DNA of 64,000 nt, taken from contig JARWZW010000030.1 of assembly GCA_029866155.1 (NCBI GenBank), forward strand, positions 30,467 to 94,466, given 5' to 3'. This document shows positions 7,521 to 16,229 of the stretch, piece after piece. This DNA is from Caulobacter sp. Its GTDB lineage: Bacteria > Pseudomonadota > Alphaproteobacteria > Caulobacterales > Caulobacteraceae. The notes under the pieces were generated by a model, which saw only the letters and a program-made list of their open reading frames with translations, had not been told where the DNA came from and ran no database searches. A program made the translations under genes and the position numbers. How positions within the stretch are numbered: the first letter of the stretch is position 1; every line of letters begins with the position of its first letter.

Positions 7521-8294
7521 TCAGGTTTCGTCGTCCGTCCGGCTCTTGTGACGCTGAACGGCGTCGCTGAAGGCCGAGGCCAGGATGCCAGTCGGCAGGG
7601 CGATGAAGCCGATGCTGAAGATTGCGGTGATGGCCGCAAGGAGCTTGCCCAGGGGCGTAACCGGAAAGACATCTCCATAGCCGATGGTCGTCATGGTCGC
7701 CACGGACCACCAGAGGGCGCGAAGGATGCTGCCGAACTTGTCCGGCTGGATCGCGCCTTCGGCCAGGTAAAGGGCGGTGGCGGCAACAACCATCAGGAAG
7801 AAACCCGCCATCAGGCTGAGAAGCAGTTCCTCGCGCCGGCTGGCCACCGCCTCGGACAGATGCTCCAGGGCCCGGGACATGCGGCCCAGCTTGGCGAGGC
7901 GCAGGATGCGCCCAAGACGGGCCAGCCGCAGCAGCATGGCGCTGGATCCGCCGACCACGACCAGGGAGGCCGCAATCGCCAGCAGGTCGAGGATAGCGGC
8001 TGGCGAGATCAGAAACTTCAGCCGGGCCTTCCAGGCAGATTCGCCGTCCCGGGCCAGGGGCGCCGTCCAGATGCGAAGGGCGTACTCCACAGCGAACACC
8101 AGGGCGAATAGAAGTTCGGCGGCCATGAACCAGGCGCCGAACCGCCGCTGAAGCAGCGGCTCTGTCTCGACAATCGCCAGGGCCGTGGCCGCCAGGATCA
8201 GGACAGCCAGGGCCCTGTTGACCGGAGACAGGCCAAGGCCCGGCCAGGCGCGCGGCTCAAGCTGGCGATATATCCGCGTGCGAATTGAAGTCAT
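7521..8294 (-). CDS. Voltage-gated potassium channel-like ion transporter
   Basis: A 257-residue six-helix channel. An S4-like helix around MLLRLARLGRILRLAKLGR carries basic residues every third position. The pore has the K+ selectivity filter TTIGYGD. It should form an inner-membrane tetrameric K+ channel. The ATG at 8294 has GAGGG about ten bases upstream; longer in-frame starts only add polar unconserved sequence. No ligand-binding (RCK or cNMP) domain follows the last helix. The gene is divergent from comF. Confidence 0.88.
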   Translation of the reverse strand: MTSIRTRIYRQLEPRAWPGLGLSPVNRALAVLILAATALAIVETEPLLQRRFGAWFMAAELLFALVFAVEYALRIWTAPLARDGESAWKARLKFLISPAAILDLLAIAASLVVVGGSSAMLLRLARLGRILRLAKLGRMSRALEHLSEAVASRREELLLSLMAGFFLMVVAATALYLAEGAIQPDKFGSILRALWWSVATMTTIGYGDVFPVTPLGKLLAAITAIFSIGFIALPTGILASAFSDAVQRHKSRTDDET

Positions 8295-8513
8295 CCTGTC
8301 GCCCTCGCTGACCCGGTCGTCCGTTCGACCGTCAGCGACATAGCCGCTTTCGGGATGATTTGCCCGGGCCGACATCGAGGCTTGAGGCGGGGCGTCCGAT
8401 GCGCCCATCACCTTTTTAACAATCCTTGATTGCTTGTAGCCCTCTCCACATCTTGAGAGGCCATTGCCGGTGGAATAGGCTGGGCTTGCGGGTGCAAGGG
8501 AGCCGAACAAGGC

Positions 8514-9290
8514 ATGGTGCGGGATCAGAAGACCGGTGCAAGGCGCTGGAGGCCCGGTCCTGACCTGCTGGCCATCGCCAGGCGGACACTGGACCTGGTT
8601 CTGCCGCCCACCGACCTGGCCGGGGCCCGCGCCCAGTCGCCGGGCCTCAGCGCCCTGGCCTGGGGCCGGATCACCTTCATCGACGATCCGGTCTGTGATG
8701 GCTGTGGCCAGCCGGCGGAGTTTGCCCTGATCGGGCGATGCCCGGCCTGCGAGGCCCGGCCGCATGTGTTTTCCCGGGCCCGGGCCGCCTGTCTCTATGA
8801 CGAGCATAGCCGCGAGCCGATCCTGCAGTTCAAGCATGCCGACCGCACCGACCTGGCGCCGCTGTTCGCCCGCTGGCTGTCGCGGGCCGGGGGCGACCTG
8901 GTGGCGGAGGCGGACCTGATCGTTCCGGTTCCGCTACATCGCTGGCGGCTGCTGTCGCGGCGCTACAACCAGGCCGCCGAAATGGCCCGCAGGCTGGCGG
9001 CGATCCGGGGCAAGAGCTACGCGCCGCAGGTGCTGGTCAGGCCCAGGGCCACAGCGACCCAAGGGGGACGCTCGGCCTCCGGGCGGCGACGTAACATGGC
9101 CGCCGCCTTCGCCGTTCCGGCCGGCCAGAAGGCGAAGGTCACCGGCAGACGCCTTTTGCTGGTCGATGATGTCCTGACGACCGGCGCGACCGCCGACGCC
9201 TGCGCCCGGGCCCTCAAGGCGGCGGGCGCGGCGCAGGTCTGGCTTGTTGTTGTCGCGAGGGTGAAACAGAGCGCAAGAGGCCCTACATAA
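8514..9290 (+). CDS. comF: ComF family protein
   Basis: A 258-residue protein with an N-terminal zinc ribbon (CDGCGQ...CPACEARP) and a C-terminal type I phosphoribosyltransferase domain with the PRPP loop LLLVDDVLTTGAT. ComF proteins take part in DNA uptake or single-strand DNA handling in naturally competent bacteria; in many non-competent species the role is unknown. It is followed by grxC, a Nit1-type amidase and a DUF1178 gene on the same strand with very short gaps, suggesting one operon. Confidence 0.9.
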   Translation: MVRDQKTGARRWRPGPDLLAIARRTLDLVLPPTDLAGARAQSPGLSALAWGRITFIDDPVCDGCGQPAEFALIGRCPACEARPHVFSRARAACLYDEHSREPILQFKHADRTDLAPLFARWLSRAGGDLVAEADLIVPVPLHRWRLLSRRYNQAAEMARRLAAIRGKSYAPQVLVRPRATATQGGRSASGRRRNMAAAFAVPAGQKAKVTGRRLLLVDDVLTTGATADACARALKAAGAAQVWLVVVARVKQSARGPT

Positions 9291-9319
9291 AAGCGTCAAA
9301 AGTCCCTATGGAAGGCGTC

Positions 9320-9577
9320 ATGTCCAAGGTCGAGATCTACACCCGCCCCTTCTGCGGCTATTGCGCCCGCGCCCTCAGCCTGCTCAACGCCAAGGGCGCC
9401 GATTTCAGGGAAATCGAGGCCGGCATGGACCCGGCCCTGCGCAACGAGATGATCCAGAGGTCGGGCGGCCGCGCCACCTTCCCGCAGATCTTCATTGGCG
9501 GCGACCATATCGGCGGCTGCGATGACCTGATGGCCCTGGAAAGCCAGGGCCGGCTCGACCCGCTCCTGTCGGCATGA
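9320..9577 (+). CDS. grxC: Glutaredoxin 3
   Basis: An 85-residue glutaredoxin. It uses glutathione to reduce disulfides. The active site is CGYC (in RPFCGYCARA) rather than the usual CPYC. The conserved TFPQIFIGGDHIGGCDDL segment holds the cis-Pro and glutathione-binding residues. I prefer the ATG at 9320 (MSKVEIYTRP) with GGAAGG just upstream; an ATG at 9308 adds four residues. Its stop overlaps the ATG of the next gene (ATGA at 9574-9577). Confidence 0.93.
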   Translation: MSKVEIYTRPFCGYCARALSLLNAKGADFREIEAGMDPALRNEMIQRSGGRATFPQIFIGGDHIGGCDDLMALESQGRLDPLLSA

Positions 9578-10431
9578 CGCCGCCGGCAGCGTCCTTCAAG
9601 ACCGGGCCCTTCAAGGCCGGGCTTGTGCAACTACGCACGCCCGCCAGCCATGCCGCCGCCCTGGCCCAGGCCGAACCGCTGATCCGGCAGGCGGCGGCGG
9701 AGGGCGCAGAGCTGATCGTTACGCCGGAAGGCACAAATATCCTGCAGCGCAATCGCGAAGCCCTGCTGCCGCAGCTTCGGCTGGTCGAAGATGATCCTGT
9801 GGTTCAGGGGCTTGGCGCCCTGGCCGGGGAGCTGAAGGTCTGGCTGGCGATCGGGTCGGTGCTGGTGCGCCGGCAGGATGGACAGGCCGCCAACCGCCAG
9901 CTGCTGGTCGGGCCGGACGGGGCCATCGCCGCCGGATATGACAAGCTGCACATGTTCGATGTCGACCTGCCGACCGGGGAAACCGCCCGCGAGTCAGAGG
10001 TCTATACCCCCGGAAGCGAGGCGGTGGCGGCCAGCACGCCCTTTGGCCAGTTGGGTCTGACCATCTGCTACGACATGCGGTTTCCGGCCCTCTACCGGGC
10101 GCTGGCCCTGTATGGCGCGAGGGTCATCACCGTGCCGGCCGCCTTTACCCGGCCGACCGGCGAGGCCCATTGGGAAATCCTGCTGCGGGCCCGGGCCATC
10201 GAGACCGGCAGCTTCATCCTGGCGGCGGCGCAAGGCGGGTTTCACGAGGATGGCAGGGGCACCTGGGGCCACAGCCTGATCATCGGCCCCTGGGGCGAGG
10301 TGCTGGGCCAGCTTGACGGCGACGAGCCGGGGGTGATCACCGCGATGATCGATCCGGCCCTGGCCGACCGGGCGCGGACCGCCATTCCGGCCCTGAAGAA
10401 CGCCCGGAACTTCAGCGGGCCGGGCGCATGA
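9574..10431 (+). CDS. Nit1-type carbon-nitrogen hydrolase (deaminated glutathione amidase-like)
   Basis: A 285-residue nitrilase-superfamily enzyme with the catalytic triad Glu52 (VTPEGT), Lys124 (YDKLHMFDVD) and Cys165 (ICYDMRFP). The segments around AHWEILLRARAIE and GHSLIIGPWG resemble Nit1 proteins, which hydrolyse deaminated glutathione formed when transaminases act on glutathione by mistake. An omega-amidase (Nit2) role is the alternative. It overlaps grxC by 4 bases and the DUF1178 gene by 4 bases, so it is co-translated with a glutathione-using protein. A transaminase gene converges on this operon. Confidence 0.88.
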   Translation: MTPPAASFKTGPFKAGLVQLRTPASHAAALAQAEPLIRQAAAEGAELIVTPEGTNILQRNREALLPQLRLVEDDPVVQGLGALAGELKVWLAIGSVLVRRQDGQAANRQLLVGPDGAIAAGYDKLHMFDVDLPTGETARESEVYTPGSEAVAASTPFGQLGLTICYDMRFPALYRALALYGARVITVPAAFTRPTGEAHWEILLRARAIETGSFILAAAQGGFHEDGRGTWGHSLIIGPWGEVLGQLDGDEPGVITAMIDPALADRARTAIPALKNARNFSGPGA

Positions 10432-10859
10432 TCAAGTATGCACTTGCCTGCCAGGCCGGCCATGGGTTCGAGGGCTGGTTCGGCGCTTCGGCCGACTATG
10501 ATGACCAGGCGGCGCGGGGCCTGCTGTCCTGTCCGGTCTGCGGCTCCGCCGAAGTGCGCAAGCAGATCATGGCGCCGGCGGTGCGCGGCACCAAGGCCCA
10601 GTCGGCGCCGGATACGGGCGCGCAACAGCACAAGATGATGATGGAGGCCCTGGGCGCCGTCAGGGCCCATGTGGAGGCCAATTTCGACTATGTCGGCGAC
10701 AGCTTCGCCACCGAGGCCCGGGCCATCCACGACGGCAAGAGCGAGGAACGTAGCATCTATGGAGAGGCCACCCCGGTCCAGGCGCGCGCCCTGATCGCCG
10801 ACGGCATCCAGGTCGCCCCCCTGCCCCCAGCCCCGCCGAAGAAGGAAGAGATCAACTGA
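10428..10859 (+). CDS. DUF1178 family protein
   Basis: A 143-residue protein beginning MIKYALACQAGHGFEGWFG with a CPVCGS zinc-knuckle-like pair (CxxC) near residue 35. This layout is typical of DUF1178, a family of unknown function widespread in Alphaproteobacteria and often next to the Nit-type amidase. The C-terminus is Pro/Lys-rich. It is the last gene of the comF-grxC-amidase operon, sharing ATGA with the amidase stop. Confidence 0.9.
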   Translation: MIKYALACQAGHGFEGWFGASADYDDQAARGLLSCPVCGSAEVRKQIMAPAVRGTKAQSAPDTGAQQHKMMMEALGAVRAHVEANFDYVGDSFATEARAIHDGKSEERSIYGEATPVQARALIADGIQVAPLPPAPPKKEEIN

Positions 10860-10890
10860 TCGAAGGCCGGCGGCCCCGCCAGCCCCGGGA

Positions 10891-12051
10891 TCAGATGACC
10901 ACGGCCCTGGCCCGGGCCAGCCGCTCGACCCCGGCGTCCAGGGTCGCGTCCTGCTTGGCGAAACACAGGCGGATCAGGTTTACCGGGGCCCCGGTCTCAT
11001 AGAAGGCGCTGATCGGTATGGCCGCGACCCCGTGGTCCGTGACTGTACGCAGGCAGAAGGTCCGGTCCGATTCGCGGACTCCGGAGGCTGCCAGGTCAAC
11101 CATCAGGAAATAGGTGCCGGCCGAGGGCGCCACGGCGAACCCCGCCGCCGTCAGGCCGCCGGCCAGCCGATCGCGGGAACGCTGAAGCGCGCCCGGCATG
11201 GCCGCGAACCAGTCGGGACAATGGTCAAGCCCCCAGGCAACCGCCGCCTGGAGATTGGGCGGGGTGGTGAAGGTCAGGAACTGGTGGGCCCCGGCCAGGG
11301 CCCGGGTCAGGGCCGGGGCGGCGCAGATGAAGCCCACCTTCCAGCCGGTCAGGGCGAACATCTTGCCCGCCGAGCCGATCTTGACCGTGCGCTGTCGCAT
11401 ACCCGGAAAGGCCATGAGCGGCCTGAAGGGCCGGCCGTCGAAGACAATCTGTTCCCAGACCTCGTCACAGACGGCGATGGCGTCATGGGCCACGCAGAAC
11501 TCCGCCAGCAGGGCCAGGTCCTCGTCTTCCCAGAGGGTGGCGGCGGGATTTATCGGGTTGTTGAGCACCACCATCCGGGTCCGGGCCGTGAAGGCGGCTT
11601 CCAGCTGCGCCCGCTCCAGCCGGAATCCGGGCGCTTCCAGGGTGACCAGCCTGGGCACCCCGCCGGCCCGGCGGACCATGGGCAGGTAGGCGTCATAGAG
11701 GGGCTGGAACAGCACCACCTCGTCCCCCGGGGAGATCAGCGACAGGAAGGCGGCCGCCAGGGCTTCCGTAGCGCCGGACGTCACGGTGATCTCGAGATCA
11801 GGATCCAGATCCAGGCCCTGGAAGCGGCCATAATGGCGCGCCGCCGCCGCCCGCAGCTCGGCCAGGCCCCGCATGGGCGGATACTGATTGTAGCCCTCCA
11901 CTGTTTCCAGGGCCGCTCTCTGACGGACGGCCAGAGGCCCTGGCTGGTCAGGAAACCCCTGTCCCAGATTGATGGCCCCCGTCTGACGGGCCAGGCCGCT
12001 CATCTCCTCGAAAATGGTGGTCGGCAGATCGGCAAAGACAGGATGGACCAA
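10891..12051 (-). CDS. Class I/II aminotransferase (kynurenine/methionine/glutamine transaminase type)
   Basis: PLP-dependent fold type I transaminase of about 386 residues. The N-terminus INLGQGFPDQPGP, the YNQYPPMRGLAELR block and the Schiff-base lysine in SAGKMFALTGWKVGF are typical of the kynurenine aminotransferase / YbdL group. Natural substrates probably include methionine or glutamine. A TTG start at 12051 gives a normal N-terminus and leaves the divergent GNAT gene free; an ATG at 12114 would add 21 residues and overlap that gene. It faces the Nit1-type amidase operon. Confidence 0.88.
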   Translation of the reverse strand: MVHPVFADLPTTIFEEMSGLARQTGAINLGQGFPDQPGPLAVRQRAALETVEGYNQYPPMRGLAELRAAAARHYGRFQGLDLDPDLEITVTSGATEALAAAFLSLISPGDEVVLFQPLYDAYLPMVRRAGGVPRLVTLEAPGFRLERAQLEAAFTARTRMVVLNNPINPAATLWEDEDLALLAEFCVAHDAIAVCDEVWEQIVFDGRPFRPLMAFPGMRQRTVKIGSAGKMFALTGWKVGFICAAPALTRALAGAHQFLTFTTPPNLQAAVAWGLDHCPDWFAAMPGALQRSRDRLAGGLTAAGFAVAPSAGTYFLMVDLAASGVRESDRTFCLRTVTDHGVAAIPISAFYETGAPVNLIRLCFAKQDATLDAGVERLARARAVVI

Positions 12052-12106
12052 GATTTCAGGCTCCGGCGGGGTTGCGCGACGCAGGCTCGCACACAAAGCT
12101 TCTGCC

Positions 12107-12604
12107 ATGCGCATCGTCGATTTCGAACCCCGTCATGCTTCGGCCTGGAAACAGCTCAACGAAGCCTGGATCACCCGTCATTTTTCGATCGAGCCAAGCG
12201 ACCGCAAGGTGCTGGACGACCCGGCGGGCCAGGTCCTGCAGCCAGGAGGCCGGATCTTCATCGCCGAGGATGACCGGGGCCGGGCCGTGGGATGTGTCGG
12301 GCTGATGGCCCTTCCACAGGCTCCTGGCGGTGGTTTCGAGGTGATCAAGATGACGGTCAGCGAAACCGCTCGGGGCGCCGGTCTTGGCCGGGCCCTGCTC
12401 CAGACCTGTATTGACGCGGCCACCGGCCTTGGGGTCTCCCGGCTCTATCTGGAAACCAATGCCGACCTGGCGCCGGCCCTGGCGCTCTATCGGGCCATGG
12501 GGTTCGTCGATCTGCCGCCTCAGCAAACGCCCTATGCCCGCTGCAATGTCTGGATGGAGCGCTCCCTGCAGCCAGCGCTTTCGCAGGGCCCGTCGTCTCG
12601 GTAG
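12107..12604 (+). CDS. GNAT family N-acetyltransferase
   Basis: A 165-residue acetyltransferase. The acetyl-CoA loop is in VSETARGAGLGRALLQ, followed by SRLYLETNADLAPALALYRAMGF, the usual GNAT C-terminal half. The substrate is unknown; this group often acts on small amines or amino acids. ATG 12107 is immediately downstream of the divergent transaminase gene, so the promoters must be compact. The hscC-like gene follows 32 bases later. Confidence 0.87.
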   Translation: MRIVDFEPRHASAWKQLNEAWITRHFSIEPSDRKVLDDPAGQVLQPGGRIFIAEDDRGRAVGCVGLMALPQAPGGGFEVIKMTVSETARGAGLGRALLQTCIDAATGLGVSRLYLETNADLAPALALYRAMGFVDLPPQQTPYARCNVWMERSLQPALSQGPSSR

Positions 12605-12636
12605 AGAGACCGCTTGAGGACGTGCAGGGGTGAACG

Positions 12637-14340
12637 GTGATTGTCGGGATTGATCTGGGAACGACCAACAGCGCGGTTGGCGTCTGGCGCAACGGCAAGG
12701 CGGAACTGATCCCCAATCGCCTGGGCCAGACCCTCACGCCTTCGGCCGTCGGCCTGGACGAGAGCGGCGCCCTGCTGGTCGGCATGGCGGCGCGGGAACG
12801 GATGTCGACCCATCCGGGGCGCACCGCCGTCACCTTCAAGCGCTATATGGGGTCGACCCGGGCCACACCCCTGGGAGACAGGACCTATCTGCCGGAAGAG
12901 CTTTCCGGGCTGTTGCTGTCGTCCCTGAAGGCCGATGCAGAAGCTTTTCTGGGTGAGCCGGTCACCGAGGCGGTGATCACGGTGCCGGCCTATTTCAACG
13001 ATCGCCAGCGCAAGGCCACAAGGCGCGCCGGGGAACTGGCCGGCCTTAAGGTCCAGCGGCTGCTCAATGAACCTACGGCGGCGGCCTTGGCCTATGGCAT
13101 CCATGAACTGGGCGACGAGAGCCGATTCCTGGTCTTTGACCTGGGCGGCGGCACCTTTGACGTCTCGATCCTGGAGATTTTCGAGGGGGTGATCGAGGTC
13201 CGGGCCTCGGCCGGCGACAACCGTCTGGGGGGCGAGGATTTCAACGACCTGCTGGTCGCCGAGATGTTCACCCGGTTCGGCAAGGACTGGGGTGAAGCGG
13301 CCAAGACCGACGCCGGCCTGCGCCAGCGGCTGAGGGCCAGCGCCGAGCGGGCCCGGCGAGCCCTGACCGACAATGCCACTGCCACCCTGTCGGTGATCTG
13401 GAAGGACCAGGCTTACGAGATGGAGATCACCGGGGAGGTTTTCGAAGCCCGGGCGGCGGCGCTGCTGGCCCGGCTCCGGGAACCGGTCCTGCGGTCCCTG
13501 AGGGACAGCGACATCCGGGCAGAGGCCCTCAGCGAAATCGTCATGGTCGGCGGCGCCACCCGCATGCCCGTCGTGCGCCGGGCGGTGACGCGCATGTTCG
13601 GCCGCTTTCCCTCCACCGCCGTTCACCCGGACGAGGCCGTGGCCCTGGGAGCAGCGATCCAGGCCGGACTGAAGGCCCGGGACATCGACCTGAAGGAAAT
13701 CGTGCTGACCGACGTCTGTCCCTACAGCCTGGGGGTGGAGAGCACGGAAATGGGCCCCAACGGCCAGGCCCGGGGCTCGGTCTTCTCACCGGTCATCGAG
13801 CGCAACACGGTGGTTCCGGCCAGCCGGATGCAGAGCTTCTTTCCGGTCCATAACGGCCAGAGAAAAGTGACCTTCAACATCTATCAGGGCGAATCCCGCA
13901 ACGTCTCGGACAATATTCGCCTGGGGCAGGTCGAGATTCCGGTGCCGCCCGGCAAGGCCAGCGAGGTCGAGATCCAGTGCCGGTTTACCTATGATATCAA
14001 TGGCCTGATCGAGGTGAACCTCAATGTGCCGGCCAGCGGAGAGTCCCGCGAACTGCTGATTGTCGATGACGAAGGCCCCAAGGGTCAGGACCTGGCGCAA
14101 CAGCGGGCGCGGCTGGCCCTGCTCAAGCAGCACCCGCGGGAAAACGAGGCCAACCGGGCCGCCCTGTCCCGGGCCAATCGCTGCTACGAGGACTATCTGG
14201 GCGACAAGCGGGACTATGTCGCCGGCTTGATGAGTCGTTTCGAGGCGGTGCTGGAGACCCAGGACCCGCTGGCCGCCGACCATGCCCGGGCCGAGCTGAC
14301 CAGCGCCCTGGACGCCCTTGAGGGCGAGAGCTATCTGTGA
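12637..14340 (+). CDS. hscC: HscC-type Hsp70 chaperone
   Basis: A 567-residue Hsp70 shorter than DnaK because most of the C-terminal lid is absent. ATPase motifs are IDLGTTNSAVGVW, VFDLGGGTFDVSIL and VMVGGATRMPVVRRA. The substrate-binding domain begins around LTDVCPYSLGVE. The start is GTG at 12637, behind a GGGGTGAACG stretch. It overlaps the following J-like gene by 4 bases (GTGA), the same pairing seen in E. coli where hscC lies beside djlB/djlC, so it probably works with that dedicated partner. Confidence 0.9.
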   Translation: MIVGIDLGTTNSAVGVWRNGKAELIPNRLGQTLTPSAVGLDESGALLVGMAARERMSTHPGRTAVTFKRYMGSTRATPLGDRTYLPEELSGLLLSSLKADAEAFLGEPVTEAVITVPAYFNDRQRKATRRAGELAGLKVQRLLNEPTAAALAYGIHELGDESRFLVFDLGGGTFDVSILEIFEGVIEVRASAGDNRLGGEDFNDLLVAEMFTRFGKDWGEAAKTDAGLRQRLRASAERARRALTDNATATLSVIWKDQAYEMEITGEVFEARAAALLARLREPVLRSLRDSDIRAEALSEIVMVGGATRMPVVRRAVTRMFGRFPSTAVHPDEAVALGAAIQAGLKARDIDLKEIVLTDVCPYSLGVESTEMGPNGQARGSVFSPVIERNTVVPASRMQSFFPVHNGQRKVTFNIYQGESRNVSDNIRLGQVEIPVPPGKASEVEIQCRFTYDINGLIEVNLNVPASGESRELLIVDDEGPKGQDLAQQRARLALLKQHPRENEANRAALSRANRCYEDYLGDKRDYVAGLMSRFEAVLETQDPLAADHARAELTSALDALEGESYL

Positions 14341-16151
14341 ACGGCTCCATCTGGGATCGGCTGGGTCTGGAGCGGACGCGGGAGACCCGCGCGGTTCGCC
14401 GGGCCTATGCAGCCAGACTCAAGATCACCAACCCGGAGGATGACGCCGCCGGCTTCCAGGCCCTGCGCGAGGCCTATGAGGCGGCTCTGCGCTATTGCGA
14501 GACCGGTTTCGATCTCAGCGGCGTCCGGTTCTACTATGAGTCCGGCCCGGACGATGATGACCAGGACGATGATGGCGATGATCCGGGCGCCCTCCCGGAC
14601 CGCCCAGAAAACGCCGGCGCGGAGCCTTCCCCAACCGGTCCGCTCGCCGGGCAGGCCGACCACCCGGGCGCAAGCCCGGCCGCCAACCCGGACGCCAGGG
14701 CGTCGCAGGACCCGGGACCTGTCGAGAACAGGCCGGATCACCAGGCCGCCCTTGCGGCCAGCCGCCAGCGCCTCCTGGCCCTGCTGAGGGCCGAGCCGGC
14801 CGCCAGTTCGTCGGCCCTGGCCCTGGCCCTGGAGGACATGATGAGCCAACCGGCGCTGCAGGGGCTGGACAGCCGCAGCGACTGGGAATTCTGGCTGGCC
14901 CGGACCATCCGGCAGGAGGCGCCGCGGTCCGACCCCCTGATCCACCTGGCCGTCGACGCCCTGAAATGGCGGCGGCATGGCGACGGCGCCCTCGGCCGTG
15001 CCGTGGACGCCGCCTTCGACCGGCGGGACGCCCTGGAATTTCTTCGGGATCTGCGGCTCAAGCGTCATCCGCGACATGTCGCCTTCCTGGCCCTGTCGGG
15101 ACCGCCGCCCCGGTCCGTCCTGTCCTATCTGTTTCGCCCTTCGCCCCTGGGGGACCTGCCGGGACTGATTTTACGACTGGAGGAGGATTTTCCGTCCCTG
15201 CAGGAGGACTTCCCCCATCTCGAGGCCTGGCAGGCCTGGCTCGAGGTTCCCCGCCTGTCCCCGGCGGCGCTCTGGGCCGCCATACTGGCCGTTCCGGTAT
15301 CGGCCCTGGCCTGCCTGTTCCTCGCGCCGGGGGCCTCGCCCCTGACAGACCTCGGCCTCGCCCTGTCTGGCGGTCTGGCGGTCCTTGGACTGGCCTTTGC
15401 CTGGCTCTATGGCATCCAGACGCCCCGTCGACGCTGGCGCGAGTCCTGGCAATGGCGGGCTCCGGCCTTTGTCGAGCATGGCTGGGCTCCGGCGGGGGGC
15501 GCCTTGATCCTGCTGGCGGCGGCCCTGCCTGTCTCACCCTGGTCCCTGTTGCTGCTGGCCATCCCCGGACTTGGCCTGTCGGCCTGGGCTGCGATTGTCG
15601 GCGAGATGGACCGACGGGAGGACGACACCTCCTGGTGGGTCCGCATGCTGCGGGCCAATGCCTATTACCTGATCTGGATAGCCCTTCTCGCCTGGCGAGG
15701 CCCCCCGGCGGTCCATGTCATGGCGCCGGCGCTGTTGACCGGCGCCGTCCTCAGCGCCCTGGGGTCTCAGAGCCTGCTGGATTTCTGGTGTACGAGGCTG
15801 GGGCCGGTCGCCCGGCGGGCCGGCGCCTCGGCCCTGCTGACTCTGGTTGGTCTGGCGGGCGCCCTGCTGTTCCTGAACGGGCCCGAGCCCGAAGGTCCTA
15901 TCCAGGGACTGGTCATCGCCCTGGTCGCCATTGCTGTCCTGGCGGCGCGGCCTCTGGCGGAGACCCTGAATACGGGGCCCCTGACCGCCCGCCACTGGAT
16001 CGGCTGGCTGGGGCTGATCATCCTGGGCAATCTGCTTTCGTCCGGGACGCCCTACGACCTGGCCCTGGCCTGCGGCTGGATCCTGGTGGGCCCGACCATC
16101 GTCGGCGCCGCAGCCCTGATGGACGCCATGGCCGAATCCCGCCGCAGCTGA
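14337..16151 (+). CDS. J-domain-like multi-pass membrane protein, partner of HscC
   Basis: A 604-residue protein. Residues 1-50 (WDRLGLERTRETRAVRRAYA...FQALREAYEAAL) resemble the J-like domain of DjlB/DjlC, but the loop that carries HPD in classical J proteins reads NPED. A long acidic, Pro/Ala-rich linker follows (about 65-140), then a soluble helical region, and from about residue 310 roughly nine hydrophobic segments. The GTG start at 14337 overlaps the hscC stop. It likely recruits HscC to the inner membrane. The membrane half is unlike any family I can name. Confidence 0.75.
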   Translation: MNGSIWDRLGLERTRETRAVRRAYAARLKITNPEDDAAGFQALREAYEAALRYCETGFDLSGVRFYYESGPDDDDQDDDGDDPGALPDRPENAGAEPSPTGPLAGQADHPGASPAANPDARASQDPGPVENRPDHQAALAASRQRLLALLRAEPAASSSALALALEDMMSQPALQGLDSRSDWEFWLARTIRQEAPRSDPLIHLAVDALKWRRHGDGALGRAVDAAFDRRDALEFLRDLRLKRHPRHVAFLALSGPPPRSVLSYLFRPSPLGDLPGLILRLEEDFPSLQEDFPHLEAWQAWLEVPRLSPAALWAAILAVPVSALACLFLAPGASPLTDLGLALSGGLAVLGLAFAWLYGIQTPRRRWRESWQWRAPAFVEHGWAPAGGALILLAAALPVSPWSLLLLAIPGLGLSAWAAIVGEMDRREDDTSWWVRMLRANAYYLIWIALLAWRGPPAVHVMAPALLTGAVLSALGSQSLLDFWCTRLGPVARRAGASALLTLVGLAGALLFLNGPEPEGPIQGLVIALVAIAVLAARPLAETLNTGPLTARHWIGWLGLIILGNLLSSGTPYDLALACGWILVGPTIVGAAALMDAMAESRRS

Positions 16152-16156
16152 ACAGG

Positions 16157-16188
16157 AAAAAGCCCCCGGCGGACTATCCGCCGGGGGC
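16157..16188 (-). terminator. Intrinsic terminator of the RcnB-like gene
   Basis: A perfect 12-bp hairpin (GCCCCCGGCGGA, loop CTA, TCCGCCGGGGGC at 16162-16188) is followed on the minus strand by five T (complement of 16157-16161). It lies between the convergent J-like gene and the RcnB-like gene and could also stop the plus-strand transcript. Confidence 0.85.
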
Positions 16189-16229
16189 CTGGTTTCAGGC
16201 ATGAAGGCCGGACCCCATGGGTCCAGGGG

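Noticed and set aside
14966..16204. 412-codon plus-strand frame inside the J-like membrane protein gene
   Set aside because: Pro/Gly/Arg-rich composition typical of an off-frame shadow in high-GC DNA; the other frame encodes membrane helices and is coupled to hscC.
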